A DNA stretch of 64,000 nt from Betaproteobacteria bacterium (GTDB taxonomy: Bacteria; Pseudomonadota; Gammaproteobacteria; Burkholderiales; JAEUOS01): contig JAQGMJ010000087.1 of the NCBI GenBank assembly GCA_028292405.1, positions 186,001 through 250,000 of the forward strand, in the 5' to 3' direction. Shown piece by piece: positions 49,896-58,769 of this stretch. Position 1 is the first letter of the stretch, and the number at the start of each line of letters is the position of its first letter. A program made the translations under genes and the position numbers. The notes beneath the pieces were generated by a model. It ran no database searches and was not told the DNA's origin. It saw nothing but the letters and a program-made list of their open reading frames with translations.

Positions 49896-50855
49896 CTAGC
49901 GGCCGGCGTGGTCGCGATAACGGTTCAGGCGCGCGCGCGGATTTTGCCCGGCGAGGTACAAGGGCGCCTCGGCTTCCATCGACACCGGATGCACGCCCAA
50001 CTCGGGCGCCACGCTGCCGGCCATCAGGTTGTCGCGTTTCAGGCTGTCGAGATTGTCGCGGGTGATCGGCGGATTGGGCAGCAGGCCCATGAACGCGGCC
50101 TGCAGATAAGCCAGCCAGTCGGGCAGGGCAATTACCGCGCGCGGATTGCCGCTGACCTGGCCGGCGTACTCGACCAGCTGGCGCAGGGTGTACACCTTGG
50201 GGCCGGCCAGCTCGTAGGTCTTGCTGAAGGTCTCGCGCGTGTCCAGCGCATTGACGGCTGCGTGGGCCACGTCTTCCACCCACACCGGCTGCAGCTTCGC
50301 GTTGGCGCGTCCGAGGGGAAACACCGGTGCCAGTTCCTGCAGTTGGGCGAACAGGTTGAGAAATTTATCTTCTTGGCCGAACACCACCGAGGGGCGAAAA
50401 ATCGTCAGCGCCAGCTTGTCCTTGAAGGCCAGCACGGCTTCCTCGCCGGCCGCCTTGGAGCGCAAATACATCGAGGGCGCCTGCGCGCTTGCGCCCAAGG
50501 CGCTGAAGTGGATCAGGCGCGGCACGCCCGCCGCCACGCAGGCCTCGGCGATGCTGCGGGGCAAGTCCACATGCGCCGCCTTGAACTGCGGGCCGTAGGG
50601 GTCGCCGCTCTTGCTGCGCAGCACGCCGACCAGGTTGACCACCGCGTCCTGTCCGCGCATCAAGTGCGCCAGTTGCGCCGGGTCGCGCACGTCGGCCTCG
50701 ACCACGTCGATGGTCGGCAGCAAAATCAGCGCCTTGGCGCGCTCGCGCTTGCGGGTGGCGACGGTGACGCGGACTTCGTTGGTGGTGAGGATGCGGGCGA
50801 TGGCCGAGCCGATCAGGCCGCTGCCGCCGATGAGAAGAACGTTGCGCGTGTGCAT
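49896..50855 (-). CDS. NDUFA9-like NAD(P)-binding protein
   Basis: A 319-residue atypical SDR. The NAD(P) motif is VLLIGGSGLIGSAIARIL at the N-terminus. RLIHFSALGASAQAPSMYLR and RPSVVFGQEDKFLNLF match the complex I NDUFA9-like group. The classical Tyr-x3-Lys appears altered (YLRSK). Bacterial relatives are thought to be structural or quinone-related. An in-frame TTG at 50885 is an alternative start. Confidence 0.85.
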   Translation of the reverse strand: MHTRNVLLIGGSGLIGSAIARILTTNEVRVTVATRKRERAKALILLPTIDVVEADVRDPAQLAHLMRGQDAVVNLVGVLRSKSGDPYGPQFKAAHVDLPRSIAEACVAAGVPRLIHFSALGASAQAPSMYLRSKAAGEEAVLAFKDKLALTIFRPSVVFGQEDKFLNLFAQLQELAPVFPLGRANAKLQPVWVEDVAHAAVNALDTRETFSKTYELAGPKVYTLRQLVEYAGQVSGNPRAVIALPDWLAYLQAAFMGLLPNPPITRDNLDSLKRDNLMAGSVAPELGVHPVSMEAEAPLYLAGQNPRARLNRYRDHAGR

Positions 50856-50961
50856 GGGGGCTTCGTAGCTGGGGGAGGGAACCAAACCATTCTACTGGCT
50901 TTGATTCCACCACCCGGCGACAGGTTCCCGAATCCGCCGGCACTCGCGCGCAATTCGTGCT

Positions 50962-52959
50962 TTACGGCGTCTCGGTCGACTTCTCGTCCGGCAGGCGCGC
51001 CGGCACCACCGGCAGGCGGTCCTTGATCGAGGCCGGCTTGCCGGTGAACAGGGCCTGGTAGATCACCGCGTTGCTGATCACTTTTTTCACGTAGTCGCGG
51101 GTCTCGCTGAGCGGTATCGACTCGGCGAACACCGCCGCCTCCATGGGTTTCACATCCCGCCAGCGCCGCGGCCGCCCGGGGCCGGCGTTGTAGGCGGCGG
51201 AGGCCAGGGCCTGGTGGTCGTAGAGCTCGTCGAGCACGATCTTCAGATAATTGGTGCCCAGGGTGATGTTGGTGTCGAGGTCGTTCACCTGCGCCGGCTG
51301 GAAGTCGGTCAGGCCGATTTTCTTCGCCACCCAGCGCGCGGTCGCCGGCATCAGCTGCATCAGGCCGGAGGCGCCGACCACCGAGCGCGCGTCGGTGATG
51401 AAGCGGCTTTCCTGGCGCATCAGGCCGTAGACCCAGGCGTCGTCCAGGCCCACCGCCTTGGCCTGCGGCTTCACCTGTTCGTAGTGCGGCGAAAGAAAGC
51501 GCAGGTTGAAGTCATGCAGCGCCACGGTCTTGTCGGCGGTATTGATGGTGCGGTCCGGCAGGCTGTTGGCCCGGCCCAGCGCGGCCACTGTCAGCAACTG
51601 CTTGTCGTCCAGGCGCTGGATGCAGAAGTTCCATTCGCGGTTGCCCTCCGCGCGCATGCCCAGACGGTAAAAAATCAGCGCGCGCGCGAAGCCCGGCTCC
51701 CGCCCCATCGCCGCCACTTCTTCCTTGGTGGGCGTGTAGCCGACCGGCGGAATCACCGTGCTGCGCCCGAGTTCGGCCGCCGCCAGCTGGCCGTAGAAAC
51801 TGTATTCGCCGGCGATCGACTCGAACAGTTGCTTGGCATCCTCACCCCGGCCCTGCTCCCGCAGGCCGCGCGCCATCCAGTAGACCCAGGTGGAGTCGCG
51901 CCGCGTCTCGGCCGGCATGTCCTTGATCGCGCGCATCACCAGCTTCCAGTCGCGCCCGCGCAGGCCGGCGCGCGCCATCCATTGAAGATAATCGTCGGAG
52001 AGCTGGATTTCCTTCGCCTCGCCGAACCACTTCACCGCGTCCGGAATCAGGCGCTTCGAGCCCCAGTAGCCCACCGTCGCCCAGCCCCACTGGCGCTCGC
52101 TCTCGAGGAAAGGCTTCTTGCCTTCGGTGGTCCACCAGGCGGCGGCGCTGCGCGGGTCGTTCTGCGCCACCCGGGCCAGGGCCAGCAGCGTCAACTCGCG
52201 CTGCACGCGCGCGTTGTGGTCGGCGCCGCGCTTCAAAAACTTGTCCGGCTGCTTGTACAGGCTTTCCATCACCTTCGGGTCGACTGCCTGCGACTCCGGC
52301 AGGTAGCCGCTAGCGCGCTGCATCGCCGGCAGCAGGTTGTTGTCGGACAGCACGCGGATGCGGTCCCACAGCTGGCGGTCGGTGATGCGCGCGGCGTTGA
52401 TCAGGGTCTCGGCCATCGCCGTGCAGCCTTCACCCAGCTCTCGCGGCTGCAGGTACAGGCGCATCGCCTCGCGCAGGGCCGACTCGTCGCGGCTGTTCAT
52501 GATCACCCGGTGCAGCGCGGCGTAGCACTGCACCTCGGGGTCGTCGTTGAACACCAGCTTGGCGCGCTCCGCCTCGAACAGCTCCCAGGCGCCCTTGCGG
52601 CCGAGCAGCTTGAGCCAGTCCACGCGCGCGCGCTCGGCCATGTAGCTCTTGTCGTGCTTCGCCATGAAGGCGAGGTAGTCGCTGTCGTCCGGATCGCTGG
52701 CGCGGCCGGCGCGGCCGGAGAGCAACAGCCAGTAGTCGCCGTACACCTCCATCGGCTGGCCGCGCAGCACCTGCACCGCCTGTTGCAAACGATCGCGGTT
52801 GCCGGCGCGCAGCGCGTCGCGCGCCACCAGCAGGGCGGCATCAGGGTCGGTGGGAATCGCTGGATCGGCGGATCGGCGCGGCGCCGCCTGTGCGCAGGAA
52901 CCTGCCAGCGTGAACGCAGCCAGCAAAGCCGCAACGCAGAACTTCGTTGTTCTAACCAT
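50962..52959 (-). CDS. Soluble lytic murein transglycosylase-like protein
   Basis: A 665-residue periplasmic enzyme with a signal peptide (VAALLAAFTLAGSCAQA, cleavage near 25), a long helical superhelix (about 40-480) and a C-terminal SLT domain (about 500-640). The catalytic Glu is in YGLMRQESRF, followed by GASGLMQLMPATARW and ASAAYNAGPGRPRRW. It cleaves peptidoglycan glycan strands to 1,6-anhydro products. It is divergent from the 5-formyl-THF cyclo-ligase gene with 161 bp between. Confidence 0.94.
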   Translation of the reverse strand: MVRTTKFCVAALLAAFTLAGSCAQAAPRRSADPAIPTDPDAALLVARDALRAGNRDRLQQAVQVLRGQPMEVYGDYWLLLSGRAGRASDPDDSDYLAFMAKHDKSYMAERARVDWLKLLGRKGAWELFEAERAKLVFNDDPEVQCYAALHRVIMNSRDESALREAMRLYLQPRELGEGCTAMAETLINAARITDRQLWDRIRVLSDNNLLPAMQRASGYLPESQAVDPKVMESLYKQPDKFLKRGADHNARVQRELTLLALARVAQNDPRSAAAWWTTEGKKPFLESERQWGWATVGYWGSKRLIPDAVKWFGEAKEIQLSDDYLQWMARAGLRGRDWKLVMRAIKDMPAETRRDSTWVYWMARGLREQGRGEDAKQLFESIAGEYSFYGQLAAAELGRSTVIPPVGYTPTKEEVAAMGREPGFARALIFYRLGMRAEGNREWNFCIQRLDDKQLLTVAALGRANSLPDRTINTADKTVALHDFNLRFLSPHYEQVKPQAKAVGLDDAWVYGLMRQESRFITDARSVVGASGLMQLMPATARWVAKKIGLTDFQPAQVNDLDTNITLGTNYLKIVLDELYDHQALASAAYNAGPGRPRRWRDVKPMEAAVFAESIPLSETRDYVKKVISNAVIYQALFTGKPASIKDRLPVVPARLPDEKSTETP

Positions 52960-53120
52960 GGCGCTACTCTATCCCAATCTCATTGACATCCGCCCTTGCG
53001 CAAGGGACGAATTTTTCTTCACAATCGGCCCCGCATGCCCGCTTTGGACGCCCAGACTGTAAAAATGACACTCCCTGGACGCGCCTCCATCCTCCACTAA
53101 CGACCTAGCCCGCCATATCG

Positions 53121-53702
53121 ATGACCATGGACGAAAATTTATCCGCCCGCCGCGCCGCCTGGCGCCGCGACATGCTGGCGCGCCGCGAGACCATGCCCGC
53201 CGCTGTCGGCACCGCCGCCGACGCCGCCCTGGAGTCGCAAATCGCCCAACAGATCGCCCCCTTGGGCGGCGTCCTCTGCTTCACCTGGCCGATCAAGAAC
53301 GAGTTCGACGCCCGCCCGCTGATCACCCGCTGGCTCGCCGACAATCCCGCCCACATCGCCGTGCTGCCGGTGGTGATCAAGCGCCACACCCCGCTGCAAT
53401 TCCGCGCCTGGACCCCGGCCACGCGCATGCGCGGCGCCGGCTTCGGCACCTCGGTGCCGGACGAAGGCGAGTGGCTTACCCCCACCACCCTGCTGATCCC
53501 CCTGGTGGGCTACGACCGCGCCGGCTATCGCCTGGGCTACGGCGGCGGCTACTACGATCGCACCCTGGCCACCCTCGACCCCCAGCCCTACAAAATCGGC
53601 ATCGCCTACGCCGACTGCGCGCTCGACACCATCGAGCCGCAGGACCACGACATCCGCATGGACATCCTGATCACCGAACGCGGCGTGACGAAGTACGGCT
53701 GA
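53121..53702 (+). CDS. 5-formyltetrahydrofolate cyclo-ligase
   Basis: A 193-residue enzyme that converts 5-formyl-THF to 5,10-methenyl-THF with ATP. The end motif GYRLGYGGGYYDRTLATL and the middle LLIPLVGYD are diagnostic, and the N-terminal RRDMLARRETM binds nucleotide. An ATG at 53127 is an alternative start. In many proteobacteria this gene neighbours 6S RNA, which bears on the structured gap that follows. Confidence 0.93.
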   Translation: MTMDENLSARRAAWRRDMLARRETMPAAVGTAADAALESQIAQQIAPLGGVLCFTWPIKNEFDARPLITRWLADNPAHIAVLPVVIKRHTPLQFRAWTPATRMRGAGFGTSVPDEGEWLTPTTLLIPLVGYDRAGYRLGYGGGYYDRTLATLDPQPYKIGIAYADCALDTIEPQDHDIRMDILITERGVTKYG

Positions 53703-53763
53703 TGAGCCACGGCTGAGAAAGTACAGCCGAAAATGCGCAAATAGTCCCCCGCGGCGCAAAAAC

Positions 53764-53788
53764 AAACCGGCCAAGCCGACCGGTCAAG
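53764..53788 (-). terminator. Possible minus-strand terminator without an annotated upstream gene
   Basis: On the minus strand, ACCGG and CCGGT arms enclose a small CGGC/GCCG stem and are followed by TTTGTTTTT. No minus-strand protein gene lies upstream up to the start of the ketopantoate-reductase-like gene, so it would end either a small RNA or antisense transcription. Confidence 0.35.
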
Positions 53789-53854
53789 AATTTGCCGCTT
53801 TGCAGCAAACGCAAACGCTTAATGCGCGAATCATCCACAAATGCCCGCCAAACC

Positions 53855-54020
53855 CCTATTCAGCGGACACTGAATAGGCTTAGCATAGCGCCACGAGGCG
53901 GACGGCCAGGCAGGCCGCGGCGCGGGTTCAACGAAGAACCGGACTCCCACCGTGGCATGAAGCCGTAGGGTCACCAGACCCACATACAAGACCCGCCCGG
54001 ACACGAGACCGAAGGAGGGC
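53855..54020. ncRNA. Candidate structured RNA in a gene-free region
   Basis: The 323-bp gap 53703-54025 has no gene but several exact stems: CCTATTCAG/CTGAATAGG (53855-53878), GGTTC/GAACC around 53924-53940, GGC/GCC around AUGAA, GGGTC/GACCC near 53968-53982, and a long-range GCGGG/CCCGC pairing that would enclose the last three. The repeat CGGACAC occurs in the first loop and near 54000. An AAGGAGG ribosome-binding site for the next gene ends the region. It could be a plus-strand leader RNA or a minus-strand sRNA ending at 53764. The family is not recognised. Confidence 0.35.
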
Positions 54021-54025
54021 ATTCC

Positions 54026-55099
54026 ATGCCATCACGCAACATCCTCATCCTGGGCGCGAGCTACGGCTCCCTGCTCGGCGCCAAGCTGGCCCTAGCCGGC
54101 CACCATGTCACCCTGATCTGCCTGCCCGCCGAAGCGGACCTGATCAACAAGGAAGGCGCGCGCATCCGCATGCCGATCCGCGGCCGCGAAGGTTTAGTCG
54201 AAATCGACACCCGCAAAGCCCCCGGCAGCCTGAAAGCCGCCGGCACCGAGGGCATCAAACCCGGCAGCTACGACCTCATCTGCCTGGCGATGCAGGAGCC
54301 GCAATACCGCAGCCCCGGCGTGCGCGAGCTGCTCGACGCCGTCGCCCGCTCGCGCGTGCCCTGCATGTCGATCATGAACATGCCGCCCCTGCCCTACATC
54401 GCCCGCATCCCCGGCGTGGATGTGAAGGGCGTGCGCGCCTGCTACACCGACGCCAGCGTGTGGGACAGCTTCGACCCCGCCACCCTTACCCTCTGCAGCC
54501 CCGACCCGCAAGCCTTCCGCCCGCCGGAAGAGCCGGTCAACGTGCTGCAGGTGCGCCTGTGCACCAACTTCAAGGCCGCCGGCTTCGACAACCCCGACCA
54601 CACCGCCATGCTGCGCGAACTCGAACACGACATCGAAGCCATCCGTTTCGACGCCGGCGGCGGCGAGATGATCGAGCTACCGGTCAAGCTCAGGGTGCAC
54701 GACTCCATCTTCGTCCCGCTGGCCAAGTGGGCCATGCTGATGGCCGGCAACTACCGCTGCATCACCGAAGGCGACCCGCGCCCGATCAAGGACGCCGTTC
54801 ATTCGAACATCGAAGAAAGCCGCGCCGTCTACAACTGGGTCGTCAAACTCTGCGTCACCCTCGGCGCCAATGAAAAGGACCTGGTCCCCTTCGACAAATA
54901 CGCCGAAGCCGCCAAAAGCCTCGGCGCGCCCTCTTCCGCGGCCCGCGCCGTCGCCGCCGGCATGCCCAACATCGAACGCGTCGACCGCCTGGTACAAACC
55001 ATCGCCGCCCAGAAAGGCATGCGCCTCGATGCGCTGGACAACATCGTCAAGCTGGTCGACAAAAAGCTCGAAGAGAATCGCGCCAAGGCGAAGAAGTAG
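54026..55099 (+). CDS. Ketopantoate reductase (ApbA/PanE)-like protein
   Basis: A 357-residue protein with an N-terminal Rossmann motif ILGASYGSLLGAKLALAGHH and a following VTLICLP, as in the 2-dehydropantoate 2-reductase N-terminal domain. The C-terminal half is helical (RVHDSIFVPLAKWAMLMAG). It is longer than PanE (about 300) and lacks an obvious match to the PanE catalytic Lys region, so the substrate is uncertain. AAGGAGGG precedes the ATG. The upstream 323 bp is structured and gene-free. Confidence 0.75.
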   Translation: MPSRNILILGASYGSLLGAKLALAGHHVTLICLPAEADLINKEGARIRMPIRGREGLVEIDTRKAPGSLKAAGTEGIKPGSYDLICLAMQEPQYRSPGVRELLDAVARSRVPCMSIMNMPPLPYIARIPGVDVKGVRACYTDASVWDSFDPATLTLCSPDPQAFRPPEEPVNVLQVRLCTNFKAAGFDNPDHTAMLRELEHDIEAIRFDAGGGEMIELPVKLRVHDSIFVPLAKWAMLMAGNYRCITEGDPRPIKDAVHSNIEESRAVYNWVVKLCVTLGANEKDLVPFDKYAEAAKSLGAPSSAARAVAAGMPNIERVDRLVQTIAAQKGMRLDALDNIVKLVDKKLEENRAKAKK

Positions 55100-55109
55100 A
55101 GCCGGCAAG

Positions 55110-55189
55110 AGGCAGGAATTTGGGGTCGGTGTCTTTTTCAGGTTCATCGAAAATGACACTGCCCCCAATATCCGGGTTGCGAAGTCCGC
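55110..55189 (+). repeat. Dispersed hairpin repeat, copy B
   Basis: It begins GGCAGGAATTTGGGG and ends CCCCAATATCCGGGTTGCGA, the same outer blocks as copy A at 14582-14672. The inner hairpin differs, with GTGTC/GACAC and TTTTC/GAAAA arms. It lies after a stop codon and before a terminator. Confidence 0.65.
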
Positions 55190-55212
55190 ACTCCGCCAAC
55201 CACCCGGCAAAA

Positions 55213-55243
55213 AGAGAGAGGCGCCGAAGCGCCTCTCTTTTTT
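55213..55243. terminator. Bidirectional intrinsic terminator
   Basis: The stem AGAGAGGCGC/GCGCCTCTCT has a CGAA loop (TTCG on the minus strand, an unusually stable tetraloop) and T-rich tails both ways. It separates the ketopantoate-reductase-like and convergent Bug genes. Confidence 0.88.
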
Positions 55244-55258
55244 CACCCCATCGGCGCC

Positions 55259-56248
55259 TCAATCAAACTTGATCTTCGCGTCCCGGATGATCTTGCCCCA
55301 CTTCACCGTCTCCGCCTTCGTGAACTCCTGAAACTCCTCCGAAGTCCCGCCCTGCGGGTTGCCGCCCGAGTTGATGATCTTCTCGCGCATCTCGGGCGCC
55401 TTCAGCGAAGCATTCACCTCTTTGTTCAAGCGCGCGATCACGTCCTTCGGCGTCTTCGCCGGCGCATACAAGCCATACCAGTTCGTCGCCTCGAATCCCG
55501 GCACGCCCGACTCTGAAACCGTAGGCACATCCGGCAGTTGCACCGTCCGCTGCGGCGCCCCCACCGCGATCGCCCGCAGCCGCCCCGCCTTGATATACGA
55601 AAGCACCGTCGGCATCGTGTCGAAATTCACGTCCACCTGCCCGGCCATCAGGTCCACCACCGCCTGCCCGCTGCCCTTGTAGGGAATGTGCAGCAAATCC
55701 GCCCCGGTCGCCGCCTTGAATTGCTCGGTCGCCAGGTGCTGCACGCTGCCGTTGCCCGAAGAGGCATAGCGCAACTGCGTCTGCTTGGAAAGCGCGACAA
55801 AGCTCTTCACGTCCGTCGCCTTCACCCCCGGGTACAGCGTCAGCACCAGCGAAACCTTGTTCACCATTGCCACAGCCGCGAAATCGGTCGCCGGGTTGTA
55901 GCCCAGCTTCGGGTACACATAGCCCGCCACCGCATTCGAATTCGGCAGGCCCATCAGCATGGTATAGCCGTCCGGCAGCGCCTTGGCCACCAGCTCCGCC
56001 GCGATCGTGCCCGAAGCCCCCGGGTGATTTTCCACCACGATCTGCTGCCCCAGCAGCTCGGAAAGCTTGATGCCGATGATCCGCGCCGTCACGTCGGTGC
56101 CGCCGCCCGGCGGAAAGCCCGCCAGGATGCGCACCGGCCGATTCGGAAACTTGTCCTGCGCCTGGGCACCGCCAACCGCGCAAACCCCCGCCAAAACCGC
56201 CCATCCCGCCGCCCGCGCCACGCCGGCGCACAAAGCCAATCTGGTCAT
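55259..56248 (-). CDS. Bug-family substrate-binding protein
   Basis: A 329-residue periplasmic carboxylate-binding protein with a signal peptide (AVLAGVCAVGGAQAQ, cleavage near 30) and motifs FPNRPVRILAGFPPGGGTD, VENHPGASGTIAAELVAKAL and LLHIPYKGSGQAVVDLMAG. The ATG at 56248 has GGAGACAGG upstream. It stands alone, flanked by a terminator and a 307-bp gap. It is the third intact Bug gene of the window. Confidence 0.92.
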   Translation of the reverse strand: MTRLALCAGVARAAGWAVLAGVCAVGGAQAQDKFPNRPVRILAGFPPGGGTDVTARIIGIKLSELLGQQIVVENHPGASGTIAAELVAKALPDGYTMLMGLPNSNAVAGYVYPKLGYNPATDFAAVAMVNKVSLVLTLYPGVKATDVKSFVALSKQTQLRYASSGNGSVQHLATEQFKAATGADLLHIPYKGSGQAVVDLMAGQVDVNFDTMPTVLSYIKAGRLRAIAVGAPQRTVQLPDVPTVSESGVPGFEATNWYGLYAPAKTPKDVIARLNKEVNASLKAPEMREKIINSGGNPQGGTSEEFQEFTKAETVKWGKIIRDAKIKFD

Positions 56249-56555
56249 GCCCTGTCTCCTGTCGTTCTGTATGTTATTTGCACCCGCCGTGGCCGCGGCC
56301 ATGCCGCGCACCACCGCCGCCAGTGTAAGCCATCAACCTCGCCGCACCATCAACCGTGGCTTATGCACCCAGTAAATGCCCCGGCCCGGCCGGCAGGACG
56401 CGCCCTTAGCGTCCGCCGCAATTGATTTTTACAGCCACTTGGCGCAAAGTGCAAAAACGCGCCGGCCGGGGCCGGACGGCTCCGGCCGCAACGCCCACCG
56501 ATCCCCCGCACCCGCCGCGGTACGGCAACAAAACCAGACCAAAGGGAGGCTTCTC
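56249..56555. other. 307-bp divergent intergenic region with nested repeats
   Basis: No gene. CCATCAACC occurs twice in direct orientation, 17 bp apart (56330 and 56347), inside an inverted repeat TAAGCCA/TGGCTTA (56326-56363). These could be operator half-sites for the divergent Bug and DHH genes. The part nearest the DHH gene is GC-rich and ends in a good GGGAGG ribosome-binding site. Confidence 0.4.
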
Positions 56556-57485
56556 ATGGCACAAAAATTCCGCCTGATCACCCGCAGCGACTTCGACGGC
56601 CTCGTCTGCGCCGTGCTCCTCAACGAGCTCGACCTCATCGACGACATCAAATTCGTCCATCCCAAAGACATGCAGGACGGCTTAGTCGCCGTCACCAACC
56701 GCGACATCACCACCAACCTCCCCTACGTCCCCAGCGCCCACCTCGCCTTCGACCACCACTTAAGCGAAACCATGCGCATCGCCGGTGAGCGCCCCAACCA
56801 CATCATCCACGCCGACGCCCCCTCCGCCGCCCGCGTCGTCTTCGAACACTACGGCGGCAAAAAAGCCTTCCCCCGCGTCAGCGACGAAATGATGGACGCC
56901 GTCGACAAGGCCGACTCCGCCCAATTCACCCTCGACGAAATCAACGACCCCAAAGGCTGGGTGCTCCTCAACTACGTCATGGACGCGCGCACCGGCCTCG
57001 GCCGCTTCCGCAACTTCCGCATCAGCAACTACGCCCTGATGATGGACTTGATCGACTACTGCCGCGACCACACCATCGAGCAAATCCTCGCCCTTCCCGA
57101 CGTCGCCGAACGCGTCGAACTCTACAAAGAACAAGCCCCCCAAGCCATCGCCCAGATCAGGCGCTGCGCCAAAATCCACGCCAACCTCATCGTCCTCGAC
57201 CTGCGCAACGAAGAAACCATCTACGCCACCAACCGCTTCATGCTCTACGCCATGTACCCGCAAGCCAACATGTCCATCCACTGCATGTGGGGCCCGGAAA
57301 AAGCGAAGACGGTATTCGCCACCGGCAAGTCCATCGTCAACCGCAGCTCCAAAACCAACGTGGGTGAGTTAATGCTCAAGCACGGCGGCGGCGGGCACAT
57401 GAATGCGGGGACGTGTCAGGTGAGCAATGAGGCGGCGGAGGGGGTGCTGCAGGATTTGATTACGATTATTAATGCCGATGGCTAA
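56556..57485 (+). CDS. DHH-family phosphoesterase (exopolyphosphatase-like)
   Basis: A 309-residue protein with DHH-superfamily metal motifs: RSDFDGLVCAVLLNEL (Asp-x-Asp) at residue 8, LAFDHHLSE (the DHH-like motif) and a C-terminal DHHA1-type GGGGHMNAGTCQ. Relatives hydrolyse polyphosphate, oligoribonucleotides or cyclic dinucleotide products; the target here is open. GGGAGG stands before the ATG at 56556. Confidence 0.86.
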   Translation: MAQKFRLITRSDFDGLVCAVLLNELDLIDDIKFVHPKDMQDGLVAVTNRDITTNLPYVPSAHLAFDHHLSETMRIAGERPNHIIHADAPSAARVVFEHYGGKKAFPRVSDEMMDAVDKADSAQFTLDEINDPKGWVLLNYVMDARTGLGRFRNFRISNYALMMDLIDYCRDHTIEQILALPDVAERVELYKEQAPQAIAQIRRCAKIHANLIVLDLRNEETIYATNRFMLYAMYPQANMSIHCMWGPEKAKTVFATGKSIVNRSSKTNVGELMLKHGGGGHMNAGTCQVSNEAAEGVLQDLITIINADG

Positions 57486-57502
57486 TACATCTCACATCGA
57501 CA

Positions 57503-57982
57503 ATGGATCTGGTTGATCTCACCATAAACGCCTGGAGAATAGCTCGCCTTTGGCGGACCGTTCTTTTCATTTTTGTTAGCGGCGGCATTGCCGTTCTGCT
57601 CACCATTTTCCTGCACTGGCTATCTATTCCCCAAGGCTTCCTATTTGCCCTGCTCGGCTTTATTCCTGCCAATGAAGCCGAAGAAAACGCAATCGCGGAA
57701 GCTAATGGAGTTGCGCGACCACTGCCGCCTCCGACAACATCTTCGGTTGTTGTGCTATCCGCGATTGTTGCAGGCGGAGTGTGGGGCACCGCAAGCGCAG
57801 AAACACTACATGCAACCTTGGTAGGCGCCTGTGTACTCGCGGCTGTATCGGCCGCATGGTTCTTCTTCCACCAGAAAGTGTTTCCGCGCCTCTCGCAAAG
57901 CATCGCTTTCGTCTGCATAGCGCTTGCGGCTATCGCTTTTGGGGCCGGCCTCATACTATGGAGAGTTTGGGGCCCCGTGTAG
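57503..57982 (+). CDS. Hypothetical membrane protein of lower GC content
   Basis: A 159-residue protein with about four hydrophobic segments (VLFIFVSGGIAVLLTIFLHW, GFLFALLGFIP, VLSAIVAGGVWG, FVCIALAAIAFGAGLILW). No family is recognised. Codon use is visibly less GC-biased than its neighbours, with many A- and T-ending codons, which suggests recent acquisition. It follows the DHH gene by 17 bp in the same direction. Confidence 0.65.
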   Translation: MDLVDLTINAWRIARLWRTVLFIFVSGGIAVLLTIFLHWLSIPQGFLFALLGFIPANEAEENAIAEANGVARPLPPPTTSSVVVLSAIVAGGVWGTASAETLHATLVGACVLAAVSAAWFFFHQKVFPRLSQSIAFVCIALAAIAFGAGLILWRVWGPV

Positions 57983-58064
57983 CAACCTCACGGAATCAGC
58001 AGCACAATAGGGAGCGGACCACGTTCCTGCATCCATAACAAGCAGCCTAGTTCCCGCTTCGCCT

Positions 58065-58766
58065 ATGTCCTTCGCCCCGCGCCTCTCCCTAGCCTGCCTT
58101 TGCCTCGCCCTGGCAACGACCGTCGCTTTCGCCACCACCTTCGACATCCCCACCCTCTCCCCGCAATACGGCGCCCGCATCGCCGTCACAAGCTGCGACA
58201 AGGACACTTGCAGCGGCCCCGCCAAAGTCACGCTCTACCGCCGCGCCGACAAGGCCACGGTGCAGGCCTTCGACACCGAAGACATGCAGATCATGCTGGA
58301 GCAGGCCAAGCCCGTGGTGAACGACAGCCGCCTCTACGAGGACCAGAGCGCGATCATCGTCGGCGACTTCAACTTCGACGGCAGCGAAGACATCGCCATC
58401 CGCAACGGCAACAACAGCGGCTACGGCGGCCCCTCGTACGACGTCTACGTCTACAACGTCACGCGCAAGAAATTCGTCCCCGCCAATGACCTCACCGAAC
58501 TGGCGAGCACCAAGCTGGGCATGTTCCAGGTCGATGCGGCGCGCAAGCGCCTGGTGACGTACGAGAAGGACGGCTGCTGCTGGCACATGACCACCGAATA
58601 CGCGGTGGTGCCGGGCAAGGGGCTGGTGGACGTGCACACGGTGGAGGAGGACGCGCGCTCGGTGGAGGAGAAGGTCGTCGTCACCACCAGCGACCGCGTC
58701 GACGGCAAGTGGAGGCGGCAGAAAAAGACTTACCGCATCAAGGACTATTACAAGGACGAGAAGTAG
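58065..58766 (+). CDS. Exported XAC2610-like protein with FG-GAP/calcium-loop motif
   Basis: A 233-residue protein with a signal peptide (LACLCLALATTVAFA, cleavage near 24). The central VGDFNFDGSEDIAIRNGNN is an FG-GAP/calcium-loop motif, followed by an aromatic strand SYDVYVYNVTRKKF. This layout matches XAC2610-related periplasmic proteins, whose role is not well defined. The pair Cys-Cys near 168 may form a disulfide. It is convergent with the cyclase-like gene, 3 bp between stops. Confidence 0.7.
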   Translation: MSFAPRLSLACLCLALATTVAFATTFDIPTLSPQYGARIAVTSCDKDTCSGPAKVTLYRRADKATVQAFDTEDMQIMLEQAKPVVNDSRLYEDQSAIIVGDFNFDGSEDIAIRNGNNSGYGGPSYDVYVYNVTRKKFVPANDLTELASTKLGMFQVDAARKRLVTYEKDGCCWHMTTEYAVVPGKGLVDVHTVEEDARSVEEKVVVTTSDRVDGKWRRQKKTYRIKDYYKDEK

Positions 58767-58769
58767 CCC

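Noticed and set aside
53855..54020. A firm 6S RNA call
   Set aside because: The genomic neighbour is right, but the stems suggest a multibranch rather than rod-like fold and I cannot identify the conserved central bubble. It is kept only as a candidate RNA.
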